Part shown: positions 44,453 through 53,005 of the stretch, piece by piece
Position numbering within the stretch: position 1 is the stretch's first letter
Layout: every line of letters begins with the position of its first letter
Assembly: GCF_017433805.1 (NCBI RefSeq)
Contig: NZ_JAFRGN010000007.1
Location: 124,001 to 188,000 of the forward strand
From: Butyrivibrio sp.
GTDB taxonomy: Bacteria > Bacillota > Clostridia > Lachnospirales > Lachnospiraceae
Reading direction: 5' to 3'
Length of the DNA: 64,000 nucleotides
Notes under the pieces: generated by a model
The model's database searches: none
Told to the model about the DNA's origin: nothing
Seen by the model: only the letters and a program-made list of their open reading frames with translations
Translations under genes and position numbers: made by a program

Positions 44453-45625
44453 ATGCGAGATAAAAATAAACTGATACAAGACGCCATGGACAGAGCTGTT
44501 GCCAATAAAGAAGTAGCTGGCGTGAGCCTTCTGGTTATCCAGGATGGCAGAGAAGCCTACTATGCCCAGAGCGGACACGCTAATATTGAAAAAGACATCC
44601 CTATGAACAGGGACACTATCGTTCATCTCTATTCTCAGTCCAAGCCTATCACAGCCGCTGCAGCAATGCTACTGATGCAGGATGGAATCTTTGATTTGAA
44701 CGAGCCTGTTGCTAACTTTTTTGACAGTTTCAAGGATCAGAGCTGCGTCATCGATGGAGAGATTAAAAAGCTTCCTGCAGACAAGAATGTTCGCATCATC
44801 GATCTTCTGAACATGACTTCTGGTCTTGTATATCCAGGAATGAACACCCCAGCTGAAAGATCAACTACACTTCTCTTTGATGATGCCATCGATAGACTCA
44901 AAAAACCTTACGAAGAGCAGCTGACAACTCTTGAATTTGCTGAAGAAATTGGCAAACTTCCCCTTCAGTTCATCCCAGGAACCCAGTTCCAGTACGGCAC
45001 AAGTGCAGACGTACTCGGCGCAGTAATTGAGAAGGTAACCGGCCAGAAATTTGGAGACTTCCTCAAGGAAAGACTCTTTGATCCACTTGAGATGAAGGAT
45101 ACAGGTTTCTATGTACCAGAGGAAAAGAAAAACCGCCTTGCCCTTGCTTACGAAGTAGTAGACGGACAGTTCCAGGAGCTTAACGGTGACCACCTTATCA
45201 TCAGAAAGGATGGCAACAGGAATGCCTTTGAGTCCGGCGGAGCAGGCCTGTTCTCAACTCTTGATGACTACTCTCACTTTGCACAGATGCTCCTTAATGG
45301 TGGAACATATAATGGAAAAGAAATCCTTACTCCTGCCACAGTTCGCTTTATGACAGAAAGCGCTGTCATGGAAGGGCCTCAGCATGCCTTTGATAACTGG
45401 TATGGTCTTGAGGGTCACACCTACAGTAACCTTATGCGAATCCTTGTTGATCCAACTAAGGCTCTTATTATTGGTAACAAGGGTGAATATGGATGGGACG
45501 GATGGCTCGGTGCTTTCTTTATGAACGATCCAGAGTCTAGAACAACACTCCTTATGATGACTCAGATGCGCGACTACGGCACAGGACATCTTACAAGAAG
45601 ACTTAGAAACATTGTAATGTCATAA
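44453..45625 (+). CDS. Beta-lactamase-family serine hydrolase (class C-like fold)
   Basis: About 390 residues with no signal peptide. Motif 1 SQSK in YSQSKPITAAAAMLLMQDG (Ser about 66, Lys about 69), motif 2 YGTSADVLGAVIEKV (Tyr-x-Ser type) and a C-terminal GEYGWDG in place of the HxG motif show a penicillin-binding/esterase-type hydrolase (EstB group). Cytoplasmic members are esterases or peptidases of unknown substrate. AGGAG lies 7-8 bases before the ATG at 44453; the earlier in-frame ATG overlaps that site. Confidence 0.84.
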   Translation: MRDKNKLIQDAMDRAVANKEVAGVSLLVIQDGREAYYAQSGHANIEKDIPMNRDTIVHLYSQSKPITAAAAMLLMQDGIFDLNEPVANFFDSFKDQSCVIDGEIKKLPADKNVRIIDLLNMTSGLVYPGMNTPAERSTTLLFDDAIDRLKKPYEEQLTTLEFAEEIGKLPLQFIPGTQFQYGTSADVLGAVIEKVTGQKFGDFLKERLFDPLEMKDTGFYVPEEKKNRLALAYEVVDGQFQELNGDHLIIRKDGNRNAFESGGAGLFSTLDDYSHFAQMLLNGGTYNGKEILTPATVRFMTESAVMEGPQHAFDNWYGLEGHTYSNLMRILVDPTKALIIGNKGEYGWDGWLGAFFMNDPESRTTLLMMTQMRDYGTGHLTRRLRNIVMS

Positions 45626-45654
45626 GATATTCTATTTATATAGATAACAAAACA

Positions 45655-45687
45655 AGCCTACACCGGTGAACTTCGCCAGTGTAGGCT
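45655..45687. terminator. Bidirectional terminator
   Basis: A 9-bp stem (AGCCTACAC with GTGTAGGCT) followed by CTTTTCAT on plus and TTGTTTTG on minus, between convergent genes. Confidence 0.82.
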
Positions 45688-45713
45688 CTTTTCATATTAG
45701 TCTTTAGTTTCTC

Positions 45714-46625
45714 TTATTTTCTTCTTGCTGCAGCTCTTTTTTCTGCAATTTCAGCAAGTCTCTTATTGATCTGATTTCTTATAAATACCTGATCTGTCTC
45801 TTTTACCAGGAAATACATATATGAGTCTAGGACAAGACTCTGTGGAAGGCCACGGCCAACAAGCTTGAAATTCCTAAAGCCCATATCAATATAATCGTTC
45901 AGCTCCTCCTTAGAAATGAAGGCTGGCTTATTCATACAATCAGCAAAGGATTTCTTTTCCTGTCTGTTAGGACAGTTAAAAGGTCTTGCTATCTCAAACT
46001 CAAGCTGCTTTTCTGCTTCATCTCTATAGTGTTCAAGGCGCTTAGGGCACTGTGGGAAGCAGATCTCATCTACGAGAATCTCAACTCTGTCCGCTACAGG
46101 CTTAAGGCTCTCTAAAACCTCCTGGTCATGGTTCATGTCGTAGTCCAAAACTACCATGAAATAATCTTTTTCCAGTTCCTGATGAAGCTTGTCCGGGTCA
46201 GTTATTCTCTTGGTTGTGGATGAAATAAATTTGAAATTCGGATACTCTTTTCGCAAATATTCCTCAAGAACAGGTGTGTTAACAAGTACCTGATTCTCGC
46301 CGTTGTCCGCAAGTCGCATAACGAGATTGCAATAAGTATCGTTTAAATGCTTATTTTCTATAAGTGGATTGGTCCAGGTGAAACGAACTGGAACGTGCTT
46401 GGAATTAAAGAGCTTGATAGTGCGCTCGATCTCATTCTTGGGACAGAATCCCAGAACTGTTCTCCCCCCATTCCATATAGCTCCAGGGAAAGTGCCATAA
46501 ACACTACCCACGCGGTAATTCTCGTAGAAGCTGTTAGGAAATTCTCTCATGAGATCGATCAGGATACTGTTAAGATCCCTGAACACACTGAATCCTGGCA
46601 GATGCCAATAGATATAGTCCTTCAT
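45714..46625 (-). CDS. U32-like protein with four conserved-looking cysteines
   Basis: About 303 residues. The N-terminal part resembles a TIM-barrel start, with FTWTNPLIENKHLNDTY in the middle. The C-terminal half has ICFPQCPKRLEHY and FNCPNRQEKKSFADC, giving Cys-x3-Cys and a second Cys pair about 12 residues apart, and then GRGLP. This layout recalls U32 peptidases and the UbiU/UbiV group, which bind a 4Fe-4S cluster with four Cys; the assignment is inference and the function is unknown. GGGGG precedes the ATG at 46625. The C-terminus is Lys/Arg-rich (EKRAAARRK). Confidence 0.6.
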   Translation of the reverse strand: MKDYIYWHLPGFSVFRDLNSILIDLMREFPNSFYENYRVGSVYGTFPGAIWNGGRTVLGFCPKNEIERTIKLFNSKHVPVRFTWTNPLIENKHLNDTYCNLVMRLADNGENQVLVNTPVLEEYLRKEYPNFKFISSTTKRITDPDKLHQELEKDYFMVVLDYDMNHDQEVLESLKPVADRVEILVDEICFPQCPKRLEHYRDEAEKQLEFEIARPFNCPNRQEKKSFADCMNKPAFISKEELNDYIDMGFRNFKLVGRGLPQSLVLDSYMYFLVKETDQVFIRNQINKRLAEIAEKRAAARRK

Positions 46626-46647
46626 ATATATCCCCCGAAATACATAT

Positions 46648-46665
46648 TTGTAATCCCCATTACAA
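46648..46665. promoter_or_regulatory. TTGTAAT-N4-ATTACAA dyad before the U32-like gene
   Basis: A perfect 7-4-7 dyad (arms 46648-46654 and 46659-46665) sits 23 bases upstream of the ATG at 46625, inside the probable leader. A related half-site, TTGTAATAGGGAT, occurs at 46834-46846 before metY. It may be an operator shared by two divergent genes. Confidence 0.4.
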
Positions 46666-46876
46666 GTACACTTAATTATACTCAGAATCAAGCTGTTATA
46701 CTACATTTTCTTTACCAAAAATCACAGAAAAATATTGCATATTTTTCACATATCACCTACGTTTTGCCGTAAAATATATCACGTTACTTCTTTAATCCAA
46801 TAAAGTCTGTTATTAACAGTTGAAATATGGTATTGTAATAGGGATGTGCTTTATTTTTTCAAAGGAGATCTATAAT

Positions 46877-48154
46877 ATGAGCGAACAGAGAATTGGAACA
46901 AAATGCGTGCAGGCTGGATATACTCCAGGAAACGGCGAGCCTCGTCAGATTCCTATCATTCAGTCCACAACTTTCAAATATGATACAAGCGAAGACATGG
47001 GTAAGCTCTTCGACCTTGAGGCTTCTGGATATTTCTACACAAGACTTCAGAACCCTACAAATGATTATGTAGCAGCCAAGATCGCTGCTCTCGAGGGCGG
47101 ATGCGCTGCAATGTTGACATCTTCAGGTCAGGCAGCTAACTTTTTTGCCCTGTTCAATATTTGTGAATGCGGAAGCCACATCGTAGCTTCTTCATCAATC
47201 TACGGCGGAACCTTCAACCTCATCGCTGTAACAATGGCCACGATGGGCATCGCGGTGACTTTCGTTTCTCCTGATGCTTCAGAAGAGGAACTCAACGCTG
47301 CATTTAAAGAAAATACCAGAGCAGTATTTGGTGAGACAATCGCCAACCCTGCTCTTACAGTTCTTGATATCGAGAAATTTGCTAAGGCTGCTCACAGCCA
47401 CGGCGTGCCACTTGTAGTAGACAACACCTTCCCTACTCCTGTTAACTGCAGACCTATCGAGTGGGGCGCAGATATCGTAACTCATTCAACAACCAAGTAC
47501 ATGGATGGCCACGGCGCTGGCGTTGGCGGTGCAATCGTTGATTCAGGTAACTTCGATTGGATGGCTCACGCTGACAAGTTCCCAGGTCTCACACAGCCAG
47601 ATGATTCATATCACGGCATTACATACGCTGAAAAGTTCGGAAAAGAGGGTGCTTTCATCACAAAGTGTACAGCACAGCTCATGCGTGACTTTGGCTGCAT
47701 CCAGTCACCTCAGAACGCATTCATCCTCAACCTTGGTCTTGAGTCACTTCACGTTCGTATGCCAAGACACGTTGAAAATGGTCTTGCTGTTGCCAAGTTC
47801 CTTCAGGCTCAGCCTGGTGTTGTTAAGGTTAATTATCCTGGCCTTGAGGGTGATAAATACTACGAGCTTGCACAGAAGTATCTTCCTAACGGCGGATGCG
47901 GAGTTGTTTCCTTCGAACTCGAGGGTGGACGTGCTGCTGCAGAGAGCTTCATGAAGAAGCTCAAGGTATTCGCAATTGAGACTCACGTTGCTGATGCCCG
48001 CTCCTGCTGCCTGAATCCAGCTACATCAACTCATCGTCAGATGACAGATGAACAGCTTGCAGCTGCTGGAATCCCAGCTGGACTTATCCGAATCAGCTGT
48101 GGTCTTGAGGACAAAGAGGATCTCATCGCAGATCTTGCAAATGCACTTGCATGA
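46877..48154 (+). CDS. metY: O-acetylhomoserine sulfhydrylase (MetY)
   Basis: About 425 residues of the Cys/Met metabolism PLP family. RIGTKCVQAGYTPGNGEPRQ, YFYTRLQNPTND and THSTTKYMDGHG, whose Lys (about 204) binds PLP, match MetY enzymes that make homocysteine from O-acetylhomoserine and sulfide. The end GLIRISCGLEDKEDLIADL is typical. AAAGGAG lies 9 bases before the ATG at 46877; a longer reading has no ribosome site. The leader is short, and no SAM riboswitch or T-box is visible in the 250-base gap upstream. Confidence 0.92.
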   Translation: MSEQRIGTKCVQAGYTPGNGEPRQIPIIQSTTFKYDTSEDMGKLFDLEASGYFYTRLQNPTNDYVAAKIAALEGGCAAMLTSSGQAANFFALFNICECGSHIVASSSIYGGTFNLIAVTMATMGIAVTFVSPDASEEELNAAFKENTRAVFGETIANPALTVLDIEKFAKAAHSHGVPLVVDNTFPTPVNCRPIEWGADIVTHSTTKYMDGHGAGVGGAIVDSGNFDWMAHADKFPGLTQPDDSYHGITYAEKFGKEGAFITKCTAQLMRDFGCIQSPQNAFILNLGLESLHVRMPRHVENGLAVAKFLQAQPGVVKVNYPGLEGDKYYELAQKYLPNGGCGVVSFELEGGRAAAESFMKKLKVFAIETHVADARSCCLNPATSTHRQMTDEQLAAAGIPAGLIRISCGLEDKEDLIADLANALA

Positions 48155-48204
48155 ACATACGTGTCATGATTTAAGTATTCATAATTTCTATAATGAGAAC
48201 AATA

Positions 48205-48243
48205 AAGCCTGTGTATTGAACAACACTCACAATCCACAGGCTT
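48205..48243. terminator. Terminator after metY
   Basis: A 9-bp stem (AAGCCTGTG with CACAGGCTT), a 21-base loop, then ATTTTATT on the plus strand. It lies between convergent genes. Confidence 0.7.
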
Positions 48244-48320
48244 ATTTTATTGCCGAACAGTCATATCTATCTACTCTTATTTATCTATATCAACCAGCAT
48301 TTTTCACTTATCTATGTACT

Positions 48321-50216
48321 TCACTTACACTGCATCCAGACTCTCATCTCGTTTTCACCGCGATTTCCCCAGGTGTAATAAGGTACTGCTATAGCTTTAA
48401 CTGGAGTTGTCTTCTCTTCATCCGTTGTGTAGAGTCCATCAAAGTCTTCAACGCGCTCGCCAGATACCACCAGAGTTGTAGCTCCAAGCAGCTCGTTATA
48501 GCCTCCAAGCTCAATCGCTTTTGACCTGTCAACTCTGATAGCTCTGACGCATCCGTTATCCACACCTTCAAAGCAATAAACAAGTGGTCCTCTCTTAACT
48601 GCTGTCATTCCAGTAAGTGCAGGGATCTTACCTGATGCGCGCACAAATACAGGAGTGCCATCCAAAGTGAGTGTTGCGTTAATCTCACCATCTACATCGA
48701 TGTATACATAGCCATCTACAGGCTCTGCGTCAACTTTTTTACCGTCAACTACAAGCTCGTAGTTCTTGCTCCAGCCTGGAATTCTGACTGCGAGCTTGCC
48801 GTTTCCGGTCACCTTGTACTGCACATTCATTCCGTGGGGGTAATCTGTTGTGCACACAAGTTTAATACCATTGTTAAAAGAAATCTCGCCTGCTGCATAC
48901 ATATGACAGAAGGCAGTGTCCTCATTTTCGCCGTAAGCATACATTCCGAAGGAACTGATAAGCCTCGCTGCGTTTGGAGGGCAGCAAGCACATGCATACC
49001 ACTTAGGGCGCTGTGTGAGGTCATGTCTGTGAGTTGGCGCTATTCCTGAAATTCCAGGATCCACCTGAAGTGGATTAACATAGAAAAATCTTTTACCATC
49101 AAGCTGCATTCCGGCCAGAACAGTGTTGTAGAAAGCCTGCTCCATCACATCAGCGTATTCGCCCTTAACTTCATTCTCAAGCATTCTGGAAGCAAAGAAC
49201 ATAAGTCCAATTGAAGCGCAGGTCTCAGCGTAGGCTGTATCTGAAGGAAGGTCGTAGTCAACAGTGAAGGCCTCTCCATGCACAGTTGAACCGATTCCGC
49301 CAGTCAAGTACATTCTCCTACGTGTAATGCTGTTCCAGAGCCTATGACAAGCCTCCAGCAGCTCTTTATCATCAGTCTCAGAAGCAAGATCAGCCATTCC
49401 AGTATAAAGATATACGGCTCTTACAGCATGACCAACAGCGTCAGACTGCTCTCTTACTGGCTTATCAGCCTGTCTGTAATCATTGTCCATAGGATTAGAG
49501 TTCCATACAGACCAATCTCTTTTCTCAGCTTCCTTTTTGTAAAATTCAACATCAACGCCTCTTGCATCTATGAAATACTGACACAATTCAAAAGCGTGCT
49601 TATTTCCAGTTGCTCTATAGAACTTCATAAGAGCAAGCTCAATCTCAGGGTGTCCTGGGAATCCGCCGTTTTTCTTGTTGATGAAAACGTCGTAGATATG
49701 CTCTATATTTTTTTCCATAACATCAAGAAGCGTGCGCTTTCCTGTGGCCTCATAGTATGCCACAGCCGCCTCGATAAAGTGACCGGAACAGTAGAGCTCA
49801 TGGGCTTCCAAGAGGTTACTCCAACGCTTATCTCTGTCCTTGATGGTAAAGAATGTGTTGAGATACCCGTCCTCATCCTGAGCAGCAGCAATGAGATCAA
49901 TGAGGTCATCTGCTGCCTTCTCAAGCTCAGCATCCGGGTTATTTATAAGAGAAAATGCCACAGCCTCAATCCACTTGGCTGCATCGCTGTCCTGGAACAC
50001 CATTCCATAGAAGCCATCACCAACATCCTCGCCCTTCAGAGCCTTAGCAGCGTTGACAAAGTTAGCTACCACATGGCTCTTTTCCGTATCAGGAGCCTTG
50101 TCCTGAAGAACGCTGTACTGATATGGAATAACAGTATCGCTTATGAGCTTCTGATATTTACCGATAAAACCTGCTGCCTTGTAGGCTTTTTCACTAATCT
50201 GGGATTGTTTCTTCAT
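48321..50216 (-). CDS. GH127 beta-L-arabinofuranosidase-like enzyme
   Basis: About 631 residues. A large helical (alpha/alpha)6 barrel carries YAETCASIG with Glu331 and Cys333, and CACCPPN with Cys411 and Cys412. In GH127 enzymes this Glu-Cys-Cys-Cys set binds zinc and supplies the nucleophilic cysteine. C-terminal beta-domains follow. No signal peptide is present, so it acts on short arabinose-containing oligosaccharides inside the cell. AGGAG lies 8 bases before the ATG at 50216. The AraC-type gene is divergent and likely controls it. Confidence 0.92.
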   Translation of the reverse strand: MKKQSQISEKAYKAAGFIGKYQKLISDTVIPYQYSVLQDKAPDTEKSHVVANFVNAAKALKGEDVGDGFYGMVFQDSDAAKWIEAVAFSLINNPDAELEKAADDLIDLIAAAQDEDGYLNTFFTIKDRDKRWSNLLEAHELYCSGHFIEAAVAYYEATGKRTLLDVMEKNIEHIYDVFINKKNGGFPGHPEIELALMKFYRATGNKHAFELCQYFIDARGVDVEFYKKEAEKRDWSVWNSNPMDNDYRQADKPVREQSDAVGHAVRAVYLYTGMADLASETDDKELLEACHRLWNSITRRRMYLTGGIGSTVHGEAFTVDYDLPSDTAYAETCASIGLMFFASRMLENEVKGEYADVMEQAFYNTVLAGMQLDGKRFFYVNPLQVDPGISGIAPTHRHDLTQRPKWYACACCPPNAARLISSFGMYAYGENEDTAFCHMYAAGEISFNNGIKLVCTTDYPHGMNVQYKVTGNGKLAVRIPGWSKNYELVVDGKKVDAEPVDGYVYIDVDGEINATLTLDGTPVFVRASGKIPALTGMTAVKRGPLVYCFEGVDNGCVRAIRVDRSKAIELGGYNELLGATTLVVSGERVEDFDGLYTTDEEKTTPVKAIAVPYYTWGNRGENEMRVWMQCK

Positions 50217-50340
50217 GTTCGGTCTCCTATTGTTCTTTCTATTATCCATCTATCTGGATTTCTGCTTATCTCATGTATTTCTATTTATACATTTTTGTTA
50301 TCAAATAATTACTATTAAATATTAGATATTCCTGTCTTTT

Positions 50341-50370
50341 TTGAAACTAATAAAATATTCATCATACTAT
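50341..50370 (+). promoter_or_regulatory. Promoter of the AraC-type regulator
   Basis: TTGAAA (50341-50346) and TACTAT (50365-50370) with an 18-base spacer. The divergent gap to the GH127 start is 188 bases and AT-rich. Confidence 0.5.
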
Positions 50371-50404
50371 ATATGTATTATAATATTATCCAAACAATAA
50401 TAAC

Positions 50405-51250
50405 ATGGATAATAGGACTATCTATATGGACAATAATACTTTTTACGTACAAATTAATACAGTACAAAATCCCATTCTTTTGGAGTGCGCCGTGCTTGCA
50501 ACTCCCACTCCCTTTATGCATGTGGATAGAGTTGCTGATTTCAATGTCATGATCGTCGTTCTAAGCGGTGTTATCTACGTTACTGAGAGCGATACAGACT
50601 ACGCTGTACATGCAGGTGAATTACTGTTTCTCAAGAGTGGAATCCGTCACTATGGTAAGCTAGAGATTCCTGCCGGTACTCGCTGGTTCTACGCCCACTT
50701 TACTTCTGATGACGGAGGTCTCCCCGAATATCAGGAAGGCTCTTCTAACGGCGAATACAGCATCACTCTGCCCAAAGAGCTGTCTGTTCCTGAAGATTAC
50801 ATAAATCGCCTGATCCAGCTAAATAGTTCTTTTTCCAGCTCTGATCCCATGAGTAGGCTGAGCAAGAACGCCAAGTTATATGAAGCTCTTTTAACCCTTA
50901 TCAGTATTCAACAGGCTTCTGAGGAATCCCTTACTGATAAGCTTTGCCACTTCCTGGCAAGTCATTTAGACAGGTCTTTTTCCAAAGAGCTACTCAGTAA
51001 GCAGTTCTTTCTAAGCTACAGCTATTTGTCTGCAACCTTCAAGCGCGATATGGGAATGTCGCTTGGGGACTACCACAACAAGCTTCGCATGAAAAGAGCC
51101 TGCGAACTCTTAACTTCTACCGAGAAGAGTGTGGGGGAAATCGCCAAAGAACTTGGCTTTGAAGACATGCTATATTTCAGCCGCCGGTTCAATAAAACAA
51201 AGGGCATCTCTCCTACTGAATATAGGAAAAACGCCCTCTCAAGATACTAA
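50405..51250 (+). CDS. AraC-family transcription regulator
   Basis: 281 residues. The N-terminal part (about 10-125) is a cupin-type ligand domain with VMIVVLSGVIYVTE and HAGELLFLKSGIRHYG. The C-terminal part (about 180-280) has two helix-turn-helix units, FSKELLSKQFFLSYSYLSATF and VGEIAKELGFEDMLYFSRRF, then KGISPTEYRK. It likely responds to a sugar and controls the divergent GH127 gene. Two starts are possible: 50405, and 50426, which has AGGA upstream. It ends 2 bases from the convergent larE stop. Confidence 0.9.
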   Translation: MDNRTIYMDNNTFYVQINTVQNPILLECAVLATPTPFMHVDRVADFNVMIVVLSGVIYVTESDTDYAVHAGELLFLKSGIRHYGKLEIPAGTRWFYAHFTSDDGGLPEYQEGSSNGEYSITLPKELSVPEDYINRLIQLNSSFSSSDPMSRLSKNAKLYEALLTLISIQQASEESLTDKLCHFLASHLDRSFSKELLSKQFFLSYSYLSATFKRDMGMSLGDYHNKLRMKRACELLTSTEKSVGEIAKELGFEDMLYFSRRFNKTKGISPTEYRKNALSRY

Positions 51251-51252
51251 AA

Positions 51253-52071
51253 TTATAAAGCTTCATTCATGCTGCCCATTTTGTAGCCATGCATATCAAG
51301 AGATACATATAAAAATCCGATCTCTTTGAAGCGCTTGTAAACTGCCTCGCGAATGTCATCTGCAGCAAGACGGGTAATATCTTTGGCCGGAACCTCAATT
51401 CTTGCAAGATTACCGTGCATTCTGACGCGTTCCTCGTAAAAGCCGTTCTCTATAAGGAACTTTTCTGCGCTTTCGATCATGTTCAGCTTATCTCTGGTGA
51501 TTTCCTCGCCATAAGCTATACGTGTCGCAAGACATGCATAAGCCGGCTTACTCCAGGTCGGAAGCCCCATAGCCTTAGAAATCTCACGAATCTCGGATTT
51601 GTAGAGCTTAGCTTCTCGCAGCGGACTCGTAACTGCAAGCTCTTCAACCGCGCGAAGTCCAGGTCTATAATCTCCCAGATCATCCATGTTGGAGCCTTCT
51701 GCAATATACTCTATTCCATTTTCAGCCGCTACTTTCTTTATTTCTGTGAACACAGCACGCTTACAATAATAGCATTTGTCCGGTGCATTATGCCTGAACT
51801 CGTCGATCTGAAGCGGATCATATTCACATATGAAATGGCGAATTCCTTTTTCTTCGCAGAACTCTTTGGCTTCACCAATTTCACGCTCTGGAATAGCAGC
51901 ATTTACCGTTGTAACTGCAATAGCCCTGTCACCCAGAACTTCATGTGCCACAGTCAAAAGAAATGTCGAATCCACACCACCTGAAAATCCTACTGCCAGT
52001 GAACCAAGATTCTTGATGTATTCCTTAAGTGCATCAAGCTTTTCCTGCAGCTCTTTTGATAAGTTTTCCAT
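51253..52071 (-). CDS. larE: LarE-type pyridinium thiol synthesis enzyme
   Basis: About 272 residues of the PP-loop family. AVGFSGGVDSTFLL (about 26-39) binds ATP, followed by EGSNMDDLGDYRPGL and WSKPAYACLATRIAYGE. The Cys in ACLATR is at the position of the sulfur-giving Cys of LarE. A second pair, CYYC (about 99-102), is also present; three cysteines of this kind are found in LarE enzymes that carry a 4Fe-4S cluster. The protein should act in making the nickel-pincer cofactor of lactate racemase-like enzymes. LarA, LarB and LarC are not in the window. AGAGGT precedes the ATG at 52071. Confidence 0.87.
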   Translation of the reverse strand: MENLSKELQEKLDALKEYIKNLGSLAVGFSGGVDSTFLLTVAHEVLGDRAIAVTTVNAAIPEREIGEAKEFCEEKGIRHFICEYDPLQIDEFRHNAPDKCYYCKRAVFTEIKKVAAENGIEYIAEGSNMDDLGDYRPGLRAVEELAVTSPLREAKLYKSEIREISKAMGLPTWSKPAYACLATRIAYGEEITRDKLNMIESAEKFLIENGFYEERVRMHGNLARIEVPAKDITRLAADDIREAVYKRFKEIGFLYVSLDMHGYKMGSMNEAL

Positions 52072-52200
52072 ATAGCTACCTCTGTTATTGCATAAAACAA
52101 ATTGTATACTATCTAATAGTAACACGTTTTGAATTGTGTGCAAGTTACATCTGTTTATATTTATCGTTGTTTATAAACCTTAGTATGGGTATCTATATGC

Positions 52201-52935
52201 CTAATTGATCTTAGCGCATTCATACAGAGATAATTCATGTCCAAGAAGCTCAATGATCCTCAGCTCGTCCACTGCATCATAAACTGCATTATGTACTTCG
52301 CAGTAGTAATTATCACCTGTGAGCATTCTTGTAATAGGTTCAACACCATAATTGGTCTTAAGACGCCCTGTTTTGCAGCAAGCCATAGACTCAGTAATAG
52401 CGCTATTGTACTGCTTGTAGGCAGCAAGTCTCATGATGTCGTACCACTCAAAATCATCAAGTTCTCGTAGGTGCCCCAAGTCAAACTTAGCATTATAAGC
52501 AAATATCTTAATGACGCCATTATCTGTCAGATATCGTTTCATCTCCTGAAGTGCCTTGCTTCTGGAAAGAGTCACTTCCAAGCATGAAAGCCTCCTCTCT
52601 CCGTTGTCCCTATAGTGGAGAACATTGGAATATATTCCGCCAACTCTGTACTCTGGATCTATGATGTAATATCTGGTATCAGTACACTTGAAGGTCTTAC
52701 TATCTGCTAGAGCTACACCGATTGACATCACCTCATCTCGCCAGTTGGTCTCGGTGTCGATGACGGCAATTACACCTGCTGAATTTTTATCGACATCTGC
52801 TTTTGCCACATTTGTATGCTTCTTTATGCTATTGCTATCTGAAGTAGTCTTGCTGATACAACTATGTCTTACTGATACACTACTGACATCGGACTTGATC
52901 ATATTCAGAAAATCTAGTGATGGATTATAACTCAT
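52201..52935 (-). CDS. DEDDh 3'-5' exonuclease (DnaQ-like)
   Basis: 244 residues. After a polar, disordered-looking N-terminal stretch of about 50 residues (KTTSDSNSIKK and neighbours), the exonuclease domain holds AVIDTETNW (Exo I Asp and Glu), FAYNAKFDLGHL (Exo II) and HNAVYDAVDEL (Exo III His and Asp). It should remove nucleotides from 3' ends using two metals. It is not fused to a polymerase, so a repair or nucleic-acid processing role is likely. The N-terminal extension is unusual for the family. Confidence 0.84.
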   Translation of the reverse strand: MSYNPSLDFLNMIKSDVSSVSVRHSCISKTTSDSNSIKKHTNVAKADVDKNSAGVIAVIDTETNWRDEVMSIGVALADSKTFKCTDTRYYIIDPEYRVGGIYSNVLHYRDNGERRLSCLEVTLSRSKALQEMKRYLTDNGVIKIFAYNAKFDLGHLRELDDFEWYDIMRLAAYKQYNSAITESMACCKTGRLKTNYGVEPITRMLTGDNYYCEVHNAVYDAVDELRIIELLGHELSLYECAKIN

Positions 52936-53005
52936 TTCTTATCTTCCTATTCTAGAATCATGTTCTTTCAGTCACCGCATTAAATGCGATTTTTGATAAT
53001 TCAGG

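Noticed and set aside
46626-46876. SAM riboswitch or T-box upstream of metY
   Set aside because: The gap is short, with no terminator hairpin or conserved core of either class before the gene.
49344-50318. Plus-strand ORF antisense to the GH127 gene
   Set aside because: Shadow frame: no ribosome site, and the opposite strand encodes a well-conserved enzyme over the same bases.
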